A program made the position numbers and the translations under genes. From contig NZ_CP080521.1 of NCBI RefSeq assembly GCF_019468565.1, forward strand, positions 7,068,001 to 7,132,000: a stretch of DNA of 64,000 nt. Reading direction: 5' to 3'. The notes beneath the pieces were generated by a model, which was not told where the DNA came from, made no database searches, and saw nothing but the letters and a program-made list of their open reading frames with translations. Positions 23,820 through 32,273 of this stretch are shown here, piece by piece. Every line of letters begins with the position of its first letter. Position 1 is the stretch's first letter. This DNA comes from Pseudonocardia sp. DSM 110487. Lineage in GTDB: Bacteria; Actinomycetota; Actinomycetes; Mycobacteriales; Pseudonocardiaceae.

Positions 23820-24779
23820 TCAGCGGGTGAGGGCGTGGGCGCGCTTGCGCGCGTCCTTGGCCAGCCCACCGGCCTGGTGCGCCACCTCGCTGCCCACCGC
23901 GGACACACGGGCGGTGAGGGGGGTGGTCCGGTCCAGCCGCTTCGCCGCGCGCTTCCGCAGCTGGGCACCACGCTTCTCGGCCGCCTTCTGCAGCTGGGTG
24001 CTGCGCTTCTCGGCGGTCTTCTGCAGCTTGGCGCCCCGCTTCTCCGCCCTGCGGCGGGCCTTGGCGGTGCGGCGCGACACCTCGGCCGTGATCTCGTCCG
24101 CCAGCGACGAGAGGTCCGAGCCGGTCCGCGAAGCACGCGAGGAGACGGCAGCGCCTGCGGCGGGAGCGAGGCCCGCGAGGCCTGCGGCGAGTCCGGCGAA
24201 CGTGCCACCGGCCTGGCGAGCCGAGCCGGAGACCTTGCCGCTCGCGTCGTGCACGGCGCCCGTGACGCGCCCGGTGACGTCGGCCGCCGCGCCCGTCACT
24301 GCGCCGGCCTGCGTCGCGGCGAGCCTCGCTGCCCTGCGTCCGCGCCAGCCGAGGGAGGGTTTGCCGTGGGTGTCGGCGGCGGCGATCAGGAGGCCGCCGA
24401 ACAGGCCGACGTTCTTCATGAAGTGGACCTGCTGCTCCTGCTTGCGCGCCGGGTCGGACTCCTCCCAGAACCGGTGCCCGGCGAGCGTGGTCGGGACCAG
24501 CGTCGCCGCCAGCGCGGTGGCCGCGAGGCGGGGGAACTTGCCGAAGGCGAGCATCGTCCCGGCGACGATCTTCACGCCGGCGTCGAGCTTGATCAGCAGT
24601 TCGTCGTCGGGCCGCTGGTCGACCGGGGCGGCCTCGGTCGCCTTGTCGACCGCCGGTGCCACCGCGTCGAGCACCGGCTTGGCGGCCTGCGCGTGCGCCT
24701 CCGGGGCACGGAGGGCGTTGATGCCGCCCTGGATGAACAAGGCGGCGAGCATGGGGCGAGCGACTCGTCGAAGGAGCAT
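23820..24779 (-). CDS. DoxX-family membrane protein with long basic C-terminal tail
   Basis: A 319-residue protein. The first 170 residues are DoxX-like with several hydrophobic helices: MLLRRVARPMLAALFIQGGI, VKIVAGTMLAFGKFPRLAAT and HFMKNVGLFGGLLIAAADT. The rest is a soluble Ala/Arg/Lys-rich tail with histone-like repeats AEKRGAKLQKTAEKRSTQLQ (about 245-285) likely to form a coiled coil. The start is at 24779; the longer open frame upstream runs antisense to the ROK gene. DoxX proteins are linked to redox or quinone-side functions; the tail's role is unknown. Confidence 0.78.
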   Translation of the reverse strand: MLLRRVARPMLAALFIQGGINALRAPEAHAQAAKPVLDAVAPAVDKATEAAPVDQRPDDELLIKLDAGVKIVAGTMLAFGKFPRLAATALAATLVPTTLAGHRFWEESDPARKQEQQVHFMKNVGLFGGLLIAAADTHGKPSLGWRGRRAARLAATQAGAVTGAAADVTGRVTGAVHDASGKVSGSARQAGGTFAGLAAGLAGLAPAAGAAVSSRASRTGSDLSSLADEITAEVSRRTAKARRRAEKRGAKLQKTAEKRSTQLQKAAEKRGAQLRKRAAKRLDRTTPLTARVSAVGSEVAHQAGGLAKDARKRAHALTR

Positions 24780-24866
24780 GTCGAGCGCATCCCCGCGTAA
24801 CGGGGCACCCAAACGCTGATTCGACCGAACGCTGTATCGATCAACGGGTGATGCCATCATTCGAGG

Positions 24867-25811
24867 GTGACGACCCCAAGGCTGGCCATCGGGCTCGACA
24901 TCGGCGGCACCAAGATCGCGGGCGCTGTTGTCGACGAGCACGGCACCGTGGTGACGGAGATTGTCGAACCGACTCCGGAGGAGTCCGACGCCGAGTCGGT
25001 CACCGCCGTGCTGCTCTCGATGATCGAACGGCTCAGGGCGGAGCACGGCGTCGTCACGATCGGGGTCGGCGCGGCCGGGATCGTCGAGTGGCCCGCGGGC
25101 AAGATGCTGTGGGCCCCGAACAACTCCTACCGCGACTGGCCGGTGCGCGAGCAGCTGGAGAAGGTCACCAACCTGCCGGTCACCGTCGACAACGACGCCA
25201 ACGTCGCCGCGCTCGCCGAGGCGCGGCTCGGAGAGCCGTACCCGAACATGGTGCTGGTGACGGTCGGCACCGGCATCGGCGGCGGACTCGTGATGGACGG
25301 CAACATCTACCGAGGGCCGACCGGTCTCGGCGCCGAGCTCGGCCACATCATCCTCAACCCGGACGGCCCCCGCTGCGGTTGCGGCAACCACGGCTGCTTC
25401 GAGGCCTTCGCGTCCGGCACGGCGCTGACGCGGATGGCGCGGGAGGCCGCCGAGGACGATCCGGAGGGCCTGATCGCGCGGATCGGCGCCGAGGACGGCG
25501 AGGTCACCGGGCACACGGTGCTCAAGGCGGTGCAGCAGGGCGACGAGGTCGCGAAGGACCTGTTCGCCCGGCTCGGCCGCTGGCTCGGGGTCGGCATCGC
25601 GTCGCTGGCGAACATCTTCGAGGTCGACGCGGTGGTCGTCGGGGGCGGTCTGGTCGAGACGGGCGAGCTGTTGCTCGCGCCCGCACGGCGGACCGCTCGT
25701 CAGTACGCGTACGCCCCCACCGCCCGCGGGGTCCCGCCCGTCGTGCCCGCGACGTTCGGCGGCGACGCCGGGAAGATCGGCGCGGCGCTGCTCGCGCTCG
25801 ACCACGCCTGA
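24867..25811 (+). CDS. ROK-family sugar kinase, glucokinase-like
   Basis: A 314-residue ROK kinase. Residues 7-20 (AIGLDIGGTKIAGA) form the ATP-binding loop. VTVDNDANVAALAEAR holds the catalytic Asp, GTGIGGGLV follows, and GPTGLGAELGHI precedes the zinc motif CGCGNHGCFEAFASG (CxCGxxGCxE). Length and motifs fit actinobacterial polyphosphate/ATP glucokinase-like enzymes that phosphorylate glucose in the cytosol. GTG start, divergent from the DoxX-like gene. Regulation is not visible. Confidence 0.88.
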   Translation: MTTPRLAIGLDIGGTKIAGAVVDEHGTVVTEIVEPTPEESDAESVTAVLLSMIERLRAEHGVVTIGVGAAGIVEWPAGKMLWAPNNSYRDWPVREQLEKVTNLPVTVDNDANVAALAEARLGEPYPNMVLVTVGTGIGGGLVMDGNIYRGPTGLGAELGHIILNPDGPRCGCGNHGCFEAFASGTALTRMAREAAEDDPEGLIARIGAEDGEVTGHTVLKAVQQGDEVAKDLFARLGRWLGVGIASLANIFEVDAVVVGGGLVETGELLLAPARRTARQYAYAPTARGVPPVVPATFGGDAGKIGAALLALDHA

Positions 25812-25851
25812 GCCCGGTATCACCGGAGGTGCCCTGCCCCTCCATCAGTGC

Positions 25852-27321
25852 GTGGACCATCACGACCTGACCGGCTACTACACCTACCGCAGCCTGCTGA
25901 ACCGGCCGGAACCGGCGGACGACTTCAACCGGATCCGGTTCGGGGAGGGCGATCTGTTCCTCTGGGTCGCGCCGGACGGCCGGATCCGCGGCACGCTCGG
26001 TTTCCCGGCCGACCCGCTCGGGCCGGAGAAGGACTTCATGGACGTCACCGGTCGGGTCACGAGCTGGGAGCCGGTGAGCATCGAGCTGGCCGGTCTCGGC
26101 CGGCCCGGCTCCGGAACGGCGGACTTCGACTACCGGTACCACGTGACGATCGCGCCGTCGTTCGCCGATGCGGTCAGGCAGCGGGCTGCCTTCGTAGGCT
26201 CGGTCCTGCGGGCCAAGCCGCACGGGACGGCACTGGCGGGTGCCACGGCCTCGATCGTCGCGGTCCGCCGGGACTTCCTGCCGCCGCGCGGCATCCCGGG
26301 CGTCGCGCTGCACCCCGACGCGGTCACGATGCTCGCCTCGCGGCGGCACCGGCTTCAGCACGCGGTGTGGCACACCGTCCGCGGACAGTGGCACGCGCTC
26401 AACGCCGACCAGACCGTGGTGCGGGAGATCGACCGCCGAGGCTGGTGGCCCACCCGCCCGCCGTTCCTCCCGACGCGGGTCCTCGACCTGGAGAACGGCG
26501 CGGGCGAGGACTTCCTGTTCATGCACCGCCGGATGATCGCGATGGTGCGCGAGGTCCACCAGCAGGCGGGCGCCACCGCGGCGAAGGGGTGGACCGACAT
26601 CCCCACCCCGGCGACGCCGCAGACCGTGTACCGGGAGAAGACCGACTCGAACGGGACGCGGTTCGTGCTCGACGCCGACGCGTCGGGCTTCATGGTCCCG
26701 CCGCCCGCCCGGGACGACGACACCGACCGCTCCGTCAAGTCCCCCAGCTTCTTCACCGGGGTCATGCGACCGCTCGCCGGTCTGTTCCGGTCGCCGCGGT
26801 ACCTGTCGGCGCTGACGCTGGGACAGCTGGGCAACCTGCTCGAGTTCACGATCCACGGCTGGATGCACGTGCGCTGGACCCACACCGCGTACACGGCGGA
26901 CGGCGAGCCGATCGGCCGCGAGAACCTCTTCGACATCGACCCCCGGTGGGACGTTCCCTCGAACGACGACCTGGGCGACTTCTACTCCTCGCACGTCCAC
27001 CCGGCGTTCTGGCGCCTCCACGGCTGGATCGACGACCGGATCGACGACTGGGCGGCGGCCAACGCCGGCCATGTCCGGCCCCGGACGCTGGACGGCGTCC
27101 CGTGGTTCGCCATCGACGGGCAGCGGGTGCTCGTCGAGGAGCCCTTCACCTGGCCAGGCCATCACGACCACGGGCATGGTGACGCGGACGTCCAGCTGAT
27201 GGAGGAGGTCATGACGATCATGCGGGACGCCCTCGTACCGACGGAACGCGCAGTGAACCGGCCTGCGCGGCTGGCGTTCCGCGAGCTCCTCCTCGGGGTC
27301 ACGCTGCCCGAAGATCTGTGA
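25852..27321 (+). CDS. PvdP/tyrosinase-like di-copper protein
   Basis: A 489-residue protein resembling those labelled PvdJ/PvdD/PvdP-like. An N-terminal lipocalin-like half begins LTGYYTYRSLLNRPEPADDF. The later half has tyrosinase-type His clusters: FLFMHRRMIAMVREVH (about 221, CuA-like), HGWMHVRW (about 334) and SSHVHPAFWRLHGWIDDRID (about 379, CuB-like). PvdP is the periplasmic tyrosinase that matures the pyoverdine chromophore, but no signal peptide and no siderophore genes are seen here. GTG at 25852 is the assumed start; a good GGAGGT lies 21 bases upstream, so the start may be earlier. Confidence 0.65.
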   Translation: MDHHDLTGYYTYRSLLNRPEPADDFNRIRFGEGDLFLWVAPDGRIRGTLGFPADPLGPEKDFMDVTGRVTSWEPVSIELAGLGRPGSGTADFDYRYHVTIAPSFADAVRQRAAFVGSVLRAKPHGTALAGATASIVAVRRDFLPPRGIPGVALHPDAVTMLASRRHRLQHAVWHTVRGQWHALNADQTVVREIDRRGWWPTRPPFLPTRVLDLENGAGEDFLFMHRRMIAMVREVHQQAGATAAKGWTDIPTPATPQTVYREKTDSNGTRFVLDADASGFMVPPPARDDDTDRSVKSPSFFTGVMRPLAGLFRSPRYLSALTLGQLGNLLEFTIHGWMHVRWTHTAYTADGEPIGRENLFDIDPRWDVPSNDDLGDFYSSHVHPAFWRLHGWIDDRIDDWAAANAGHVRPRTLDGVPWFAIDGQRVLVEEPFTWPGHHDHGHGDADVQLMEEVMTIMRDALVPTERAVNRPARLAFRELLLGVTLPEDL

Positions 27322-27361
27322 CCCCACGGCGGTGAGGCCCGTCACTCACTAGGGTGGGTCC

Positions 27362-28969
27362 GTGACCCTGGTACTCGGGCCCGTGCTGCGCCACGTCGGC
27401 GAGACGACGGCGTCCGTGTGGGTCCAGACGGGGAGCGCGGCCACCGTGTCGGTGCTCGGATGCAGCGCGCGGACGTTCGAGGTGGCGGGGCACCACTACG
27501 CGCTCGTGCCCGTCACGGGGCTCGCCCCGGGCAGCGTGACGCCCTACGAGGTGGAGGTGGACGGCGAGCGGGTGTGGCCACGGGCCCCGAGCCCTTACCC
27601 TCCGAGCGTCATCCGCACACGCGGGGGCGCAGAGGCCCACCGGGTCGTCTTCGGGTCGTGCCGCTACTCCAAGGTGGGCGACCCGAAGCTGGCGGCGCAG
27701 CTCGGGATCGACGCGCTCGACGCGTACGCGGCGCGCATGGCCGGGCGGCCGCAGGAGGAGTGGCCCGACGCGCTCCTGCTGCTCGGCGACCAGGTGTACG
27801 CCGACGAGCTGACGCCCCGCAACCAACGCCGGATCGCCGCACGGGCCGACCGGCACCCGGACTGGCCGGACGACGAGATCGTCGGTTTCGACGAGTACGT
27901 CGGCCTGTACTGCGACTCGTGGACCGACCCGGAGATCCGGTGGCTGATGTCCACCGTGCCCACGGCGATGATCTTCGACGACCACGACGTGCGCGACGAC
28001 TGGAACACCTCGGCGGCATGGCGCGCGGAGATGAGCGAGAAGCCGTGGTGGCGCGAGCGGATCCGCGCCGCGCTCGCGTCGTACTGGGTCTACCAGCACA
28101 TCGGCAACCTGAGCCCGGAGGAGCACACGTCGAGCGCCGACTACCGCAAGCTCGTGGAGCACGACGGTGACACGTGGCCGTTGCTCGTGGAGCTCGCCGA
28201 CCGCGCCGACGCCGAGGTCGACGGCGAGAAGGGCGTGCGGTTCAGCTTCCGGTGGGACCTCGGACGCAGCCGGTTACTGATGATCGACTCGCGGAACGGG
28301 CGGATCCTCGAGGGCGGCAGGCACCTCATGCTGAGCGAGTCGGAGTTCTCGTGGCTCGAGCGCCAAGCCACGGCACCGGGCGAGGTCGACCACCTCCTGA
28401 TCGGGACGTCGGTCCCGTGGCTGCTGCCGCACGCGATCGGCGACCTCGAGACCGTCAACGAGATCGCCGCGGCCCGGCCCGGCCGGCGCGGCCGGCGGGC
28501 CGAGACCATCCGCCGGGCCGCCGACCTGGAGCACTGGGCCGCGTTCCGGGCCTCCTTCGACCGGCTCACCGCGATGATCGGACGCGCGGCCGCGAGCGGG
28601 GTCGCCACCGTCACGGTGCTCTCCGGCGACGTGCACCACAGCTACGTGGCGCGGGCGGACATGCCGGGAACCCCGGGGGCCCCGGTCCACCAGCTCACCT
28701 GCTCGCCGGTGCACAACAAGATCCACTGGTTCATCCGGCCGGGGTTCCGGCTCGCGTGGTCCCGGGTGGCGCGCCGGCTGGCCGAGCAGTGGGCGCTGCG
28801 TGCCGGCGCCGGGCCATTGCCGCTGCGCTGGCGGCGCCTGCTCGGGCCGCTGTTCGGCAACACGATCGCCACGCTCGACCTGGACGGACGCCGTGCGGAG
28901 GCGATCTTCGAGCAGCCGCGCTCGTCGGCGTCGCTCGTGGAGCGCGCCCGTCTCGATCTCACGCGATGA
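27362..28969 (+). CDS. PhoD-like phosphatase/phosphodiesterase
   Basis: A 535-residue metallophosphatase of the PhoD superfamily. An N-terminal fibronectin-like domain (residues 1-85: LGPVLRHVGETTASVWVQTG) is followed by the catalytic domain. Metal motifs are VVFGSCRYSK, LLLGDQVYADE, MIFDDHDVRDDWN and TVLSGDVHHSYVA. No signal peptide is visible, unlike secreted PhoD, so it may be cytosolic. GTG start, 40 bases after the tyrosinase-like gene and on the same strand. Substrate unknown. Confidence 0.85.
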   Translation: MTLVLGPVLRHVGETTASVWVQTGSAATVSVLGCSARTFEVAGHHYALVPVTGLAPGSVTPYEVEVDGERVWPRAPSPYPPSVIRTRGGAEAHRVVFGSCRYSKVGDPKLAAQLGIDALDAYAARMAGRPQEEWPDALLLLGDQVYADELTPRNQRRIAARADRHPDWPDDEIVGFDEYVGLYCDSWTDPEIRWLMSTVPTAMIFDDHDVRDDWNTSAAWRAEMSEKPWWRERIRAALASYWVYQHIGNLSPEEHTSSADYRKLVEHDGDTWPLLVELADRADAEVDGEKGVRFSFRWDLGRSRLLMIDSRNGRILEGGRHLMLSESEFSWLERQATAPGEVDHLLIGTSVPWLLPHAIGDLETVNEIAAARPGRRGRRAETIRRAADLEHWAAFRASFDRLTAMIGRAAASGVATVTVLSGDVHHSYVARADMPGTPGAPVHQLTCSPVHNKIHWFIRPGFRLAWSRVARRLAEQWALRAGAGPLPLRWRRLLGPLFGNTIATLDLDGRRAEAIFEQPRSSASLVERARLDLTR

Positions 28970-28979
28970 AGAGGTTCCC

Positions 28980-29501
28980 ATGACGGTCACCGCCACCGAA
29001 CCACCGTCCGCGATCGCCGGCCAGACCGTCGTGCTGCGGCCGACCACGCCCGAGCACGTGCCGGTGTTCCTCGAGATCCTGCGCCACCCCGAGATCGCTC
29101 CGTGGTGGGGCGGCTACGACCTGGAGCGGGTGCGCCGCGAGCTGCTGGGGCCGCAGGGCTACGCGATCGAGCTGGCCGGCGAGGTCGTCGGCCTGATCCT
29201 CTACCGCGAGGAGACCGACCCCGATCACCGGCACGCCGCGCTCGACCTCGCGTTGCATCCCGATCACCAGGGCCAGGGCCTCGGCTGCGACGCGCTGCGG
29301 GCAATGGCGCGGTTCCTGTTCCGCAGCCGCGGGCACCACCGGGTGACCATCGACCCGGCCGCCCACAACGAGCGGGCGATCCGCAGCTGCGCCCGTGCGG
29401 GGTTCCAGCCCGTAGGGGTGATGCGCCGGTACGAGCGGTCGACCGAGGGCGGGTGGCACGACTGCCTGCTGATGGATCTCGTCACCGACGACCGGCCGTA
29501 A
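28980..29501 (+). CDS. GNAT acetyltransferase, AAC(6')-like
   Basis: A 173-residue GNAT enzyme. GQTVVLRPTTPEHVPVFLEI, APWWGGYDLERVRREL, the acetyl-CoA loop LHPDHQGQGLGCDAL, then HNERAIRSCARAGFQPVGV and MRRYERSTEGGWHDCLLMDL resemble aminoglycoside 6'-N-acetyltransferase-like proteins. Chromosomal homologues often act on other amines, so resistance is not shown. ATG at 28980 with GAAGAGG upstream, ten bases after the PhoD-like gene. Its end overlaps the convergent membrane protein gene by 20 bases. Confidence 0.8.
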   Translation: MTVTATEPPSAIAGQTVVLRPTTPEHVPVFLEILRHPEIAPWWGGYDLERVRRELLGPQGYAIELAGEVVGLILYREETDPDHRHAALDLALHPDHQGQGLGCDALRAMARFLFRSRGHHRVTIDPAAHNERAIRSCARAGFQPVGVMRRYERSTEGGWHDCLLMDLVTDDRP

Positions 29502-30084
29502 AGCGCGAACTAGCCCGCGAACCACAGCTCTCCCACAGCGGCCCGGCCACGAGCCAGATCCCGACGACCACCCACACCCGTCCGATCCACCACGTGAGCG
29601 GGCCGGACTGCTCCGACGTGGCGACGAAGAGCACGAGCCCGCCCAGCACCACCGATGTGATCACAGCGGCGACGACCACGCGGTTCCACTCGCGCCACAG
29701 GTGCGCGACGCGCTCCGGGGTGCCCTTCGCCGGTTTCACCGGCGCCGGCCCGCCCGCGAAGCGGTGCGCGAACCGGACGTCGGCCCAGCGGGCGATGCTG
29801 GGTCCGAACGCGACGCTGAACCCGAGGTACACGCCGGCGAGCCCGTGCACGGACCGCGGCTCGGCGCCGTTCAGCAGGTCGAGCGTCACCGCGACGACCA
29901 GCACGACGTCGAGCAGCGGGATCGCGGCCAGCAGCAACGTGCTGAGCGTGCGCAGCCGCAGCAGGTAGCGCGCGACGAGACCGAGACCGAGCAGGATCCA
30001 CAATCCGACCTCGCAGGCGAGGATCAGGGCGACGATCGGATTGTCCTTGACCAGTTGAATCAGATTCTCCACGTGGGTGCTCAC
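29482..30084 (-). CDS. Integral membrane protein of unknown function
   Basis: A 200-residue protein with about five hydrophobic segments (near residues 17-38, 48-68, 82-94, 136-158 and 166-184). A hydrophilic basic loop (105-132, FAGGPAPVKPAKGTPERVAH) separates the halves. The start is GTG, overlapping the stop of the small membrane protein upstream by four bases, so the two are coupled. No family recognised. The last residues lie in the overlap with the GNAT gene. Confidence 0.7.
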   Translation of the reverse strand: MSTHVENLIQLVKDNPIVALILACEVGLWILLGLGLVARYLLRLRTLSTLLLAAIPLLDVVLVVAVTLDLLNGAEPRSVHGLAGVYLGFSVAFGPSIARWADVRFAHRFAGGPAPVKPAKGTPERVAHLWREWNRVVVAAVITSVVLGGLVLFVATSEQSGPLTWWIGRVWVVVGIWLVAGPLWESCGSRASSRFTAGRR

Positions 30085-30290
30085 GCGGACTTCCGACGGC
30101 GCTTACCGGCGGTCGACCGCAGCACCAGCAGCGCGCCGACGACGCCCATCGCGACGCTCACCGGCAAGTGCAGCGCGTCCGGGAGCAGGTGCAGCTGCAG
30201 CCACCACCCCTTGGATTCGCTTTCGGCAAGGCGGTTGATGACCCCGCCCACTCCTTGCACGATCAGGATGATCCCGATTGTCTCCAGCAT
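30081..30290 (-). CDS. Small membrane protein, 69 residues
   Basis: The frame starts MLETIGIILIVQGVGGVINR, with a first hydrophobic helix (4-19), a short loop WLQLHLLPDALHLP, a second helix (43-57) and a basic tail KRRRKSA. Its stop overlaps the start of the next membrane gene (GTGA), so they probably act together. No known family; a two-helix partner or subunit is plausible. Confidence 0.65.
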   Translation of the reverse strand: MLETIGIILIVQGVGGVINRLAESESKGWWLQLHLLPDALHLPVSVAMGVVGALLVLRSTAGKRRRKSA

Positions 30291-30369
30291 TTGCCGAGAT
30301 TCGCACCGTCCCCCCGGACGGCACATCGGGAGTTGGCTGTATCGCCCCGTCATTCCTTCGAACGACGGC

Positions 30370-31116
30370 TCAGAAGGGCGTGCGCTCCACCCAGGTGCGC
30401 CACGCCGCCTCGTCACCCAGCACGTGCAGGCGCGGGTCGTCGGCCGGTATCCGCCGCAGCACGGCCTGCAGGAGGTCGGCCGCGCTCCCCCGCACCGCGA
30501 CGGCACCCTTGCCGTGTCCGTGCTCCCACGCGACGCGGCCGTCCTCGGAGCGCACCAGCCACTCGCCGTCGGCCCCGAGGCCGTCGTCGGTGGCGTGCAG
30601 GTGCAGGGTCGCGCCGTCGGGGAGAGCGGGGCCGTCGGCAGGGACCGGGCGGGCGGTCAGGATGTCGAGCCACTCGGAGACGCCGTCGGCGGCGAGCCCC
30701 GCCTCGATCTCGTACGGCACGCCGAGGGCGATCGCGGCGTCGGCGCGGTGCACCGTGGCTTCGTGCAGCCGCCGCCGGATCCACCATGCCGCGGGCTTCG
30801 GGCCGGTGAACGTCCAGACGGGGACCTCAGGGCCCGTGGTGGCGACCGTGTCGACCAGCAGCCGGGCGCTGTCGGCCAGCCAGCCGATCGGGTCGTCGGC
30901 GGGCGGCTTGCCGTTCGGCACGGTACGGGTGTCGACGCGCTCCTCAGCGCGCTCGCGCACGATCGTCGCCGCCCAGCGGTCGCCGCGGCCAACGTGCGTG
31001 AGCAGCTGCCGCAGCACCCATCCGGGACATGTCGGGACAGGGGTCTCGGGGTCGGCCGTAGCGAGAAGTTCACCCAGCCGACGATTCTCGTCGACGAGCG
31101 CATCCGCAGGGTTCAT
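30370..31116 (-). CDS. Maleylpyruvate-isomerase-family, mycothiol-dependent-type enzyme
   Basis: A 248-residue DinB-like four-helix protein of the maleylpyruvate isomerase family (TIGR03083 type). Typical parts are ETPVPTCPGWVLRQLLTHVG, RLHEATVHRADAAIALG near residue 140, and an SCP2-like C-terminal half with LHLHATDD. Mycothiol-dependent isomerases and transferases of actinobacteria belong here; the reaction is not predictable. A TAGCGT box lies about seven bases upstream of the ATG with no ribosome site, suggesting a leaderless transcript. Confidence 0.82.
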   Translation of the reverse strand: MNPADALVDENRRLGELLATADPETPVPTCPGWVLRQLLTHVGRGDRWAATIVRERAEERVDTRTVPNGKPPADDPIGWLADSARLLVDTVATTGPEVPVWTFTGPKPAAWWIRRRLHEATVHRADAAIALGVPYEIEAGLAADGVSEWLDILTARPVPADGPALPDGATLHLHATDDGLGADGEWLVRSEDGRVAWEHGHGKGAVAVRGSAADLLQAVLRRIPADDPRLHVLGDEAAWRTWVERTPF

Positions 31117-31189
31117 ACCCTGACGCTAGACCTTTAGGGGTACTGGGGGTGCGCGCATGGCTGAGGACGGGACCGGGTAGGAAACGCAT

Positions 31190-31465
31190 ATGGCGCCAGA
31201 GAAACGGGAATGGTCGGTCCCCGGCCCGATCCGGGCACTCCTGTGGTGGCCCGGAGTCGCGTTCGTGCTGGTCATGGTCGCACCCGAGGCAGCGGCGGTG
31301 GGAATAGCCGCCTCCGGCGCCGGGCTGATGATGCTCGGTGCCGTCGTCCCGCTCGTGTCCCGGCGCCTGCGGCGCACCCGTTCCGCACCGCCACGCAGCA
31401 TCGACGACCGGCCGACGGTCGAGCTGCCCACCGTCGAGCTCCCCCCGGTCGGGCGAGTCGCCTGA
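31190..31465 (+). CDS. Small membrane protein, 91 residues
   Basis: It begins MAPEKREWSVPGPIRALLWW, followed by two hydrophobic helices (about 18-32 and 36-57), a basic stretch SRRLRRTRSAPPR, and a tail repeating PTVELPTVELPPV. No family recognised. Its TGA stop overlaps the presumed CTG start of the kinase-like gene (CTGA), so the two are probably coupled. Confidence 0.6.
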   Translation: MAPEKREWSVPGPIRALLWWPGVAFVLVMVAPEAAAVGIAASGAGLMMLGAVVPLVSRRLRRTRSAPPRSIDDRPTVELPTVELPPVGRVA

Positions 31466-32115
31466 AGCTCATCGGGTCCGGCCGCACCGCCGACGTCTAC
31501 GCGCTCGACGACCAACGGGTGCTGCGCCGGTACCGCGAGCCGGGCCGCGGGGAGGTCGCTCGCGAGGCGTTGGCGATGGCGCACGTCACCGCCCACGGCT
31601 TCCCCGCACCCGTCGTGTTCGGGGCCGAGGGCACCGATCTGGTGATGGAGCGACTGCACGGGCCGGTGCTCCTGGACGCCGTGGCGGCGGGCGACCACGA
31701 CCCCCGCGACGCCGGCGGCATGCTCGCCGACCTCCACACCCGCCTGCACGCCCTCCCGTCCCGCTCGGGCGACCCCGAGGAGCGGGTGCTGCACCTCGAC
31801 CTGCACCCCGCGAACATCCTGCTCACGTCACGCGGGCCGATCCTGATCGACTGGACGAACGCGACGGACGGTCCGCCCGACCTCGACGTCGCCCTCACCG
31901 CGGTGATCCTCGCCCAGGTCGCGGTCGAACCCGGACACGAGTACGCCGCCGTCGCGACGGACATGCTCACCGCCTTCCTCGGTGCGACGGACGAGGACCC
32001 GCTCGCCATGCTCGACCGCGCCATCGCGCGGCGCGCGGCCGACCGCTCGCTCACCGCGCAGGAGGTGGGCCTGCTCGACGGGGCCGCCGCCCTCATCACC
32101 GCCGCAGCGGGCTGA
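31462..32115 (+). CDS. Phosphotransferase (APH/choline-kinase-like)
   Basis: A 217-residue kinase-fold protein. LIGSGRTADVYALDDQRVLR is the glycine-loop analogue and EREALAM-like EVAREALAMAHV supplies the lysine/glutamate side. The catalytic loop is VLHLDLHPANILL and the metal-binding segment is ILIDWTNATDGPPDLDVALT. No ATG/GTG/TTG fits the expected N-terminus: the family begins about MxLIGSG and here the codon is CTG at 31462, overlapping the previous stop. A rare CTG start is proposed. Substrate unknown. Confidence 0.7.
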   Translation: MKLIGSGRTADVYALDDQRVLRRYREPGRGEVAREALAMAHVTAHGFPAPVVFGAEGTDLVMERLHGPVLLDAVAAGDHDPRDAGGMLADLHTRLHALPSRSGDPEERVLHLDLHPANILLTSRGPILIDWTNATDGPPDLDVALTAVILAQVAVEPGHEYAAVATDMLTAFLGATDEDPLAMLDRAIARRAADRSLTAQEVGLLDGAAALITAAAG

Positions 32116-32163
32116 AGAACGCCCCCGCCCCAGTCCCGCCCTGGGTGGATCACGGAACCTCTA

Positions 32164-32199
32164 AACGTTGGCGAGACCAATGTTAGTGCTGCCAACGTT
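32164..32199. promoter_or_regulatory. Inverted repeat upstream of icmF, site 1
   Basis: AACGTTGGC at 32164-32172 and GCCAACGTT at 32191-32199 form a perfect 9+9 inverted repeat. A smaller TTGG-N5-CCAA pair nests at the left arm. It sits 75 bases upstream of the icmF ATG and may be an operator for an unidentified regulator. Confidence 0.5.
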
Positions 32200-32220
32200 G
32201 CCCGCGTCACACAGCTTGCA

Positions 32221-32237
32221 CGTCCGATACTCGGACG
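32221..32237. promoter_or_regulatory. 17-base palindrome upstream of icmF, site 2
   Basis: CGTCCGA-TAC-TCGGACG is a perfect 7+7 inverted repeat, 36 bases before the icmF start. The size is typical of a TetR-family operator. No TetR gene is nearby in the window, so the regulator would act in trans. Confidence 0.5.
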
Positions 32238-32273
32238 CCAAACTAAATTGAGATACGGGTGAGAGGACGACCC

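Noticed and set aside
24780..25823. Upstream extension of the DoxX-like frame across the ROK kinase gene
   Set aside because: The extra residues are antisense to a clear ROK kinase. The DoxX-like domain begins at 24779.
29102..29968. Open frame covering the GNAT and membrane genes
   Set aside because: It is a shadow frame across two better-supported genes on opposite strands.
32116..32273. Cobalamin riboswitch upstream of icmF
   Set aside because: The leader is short and shows no B12-box-like sequence by eye; only two inverted repeats are seen.
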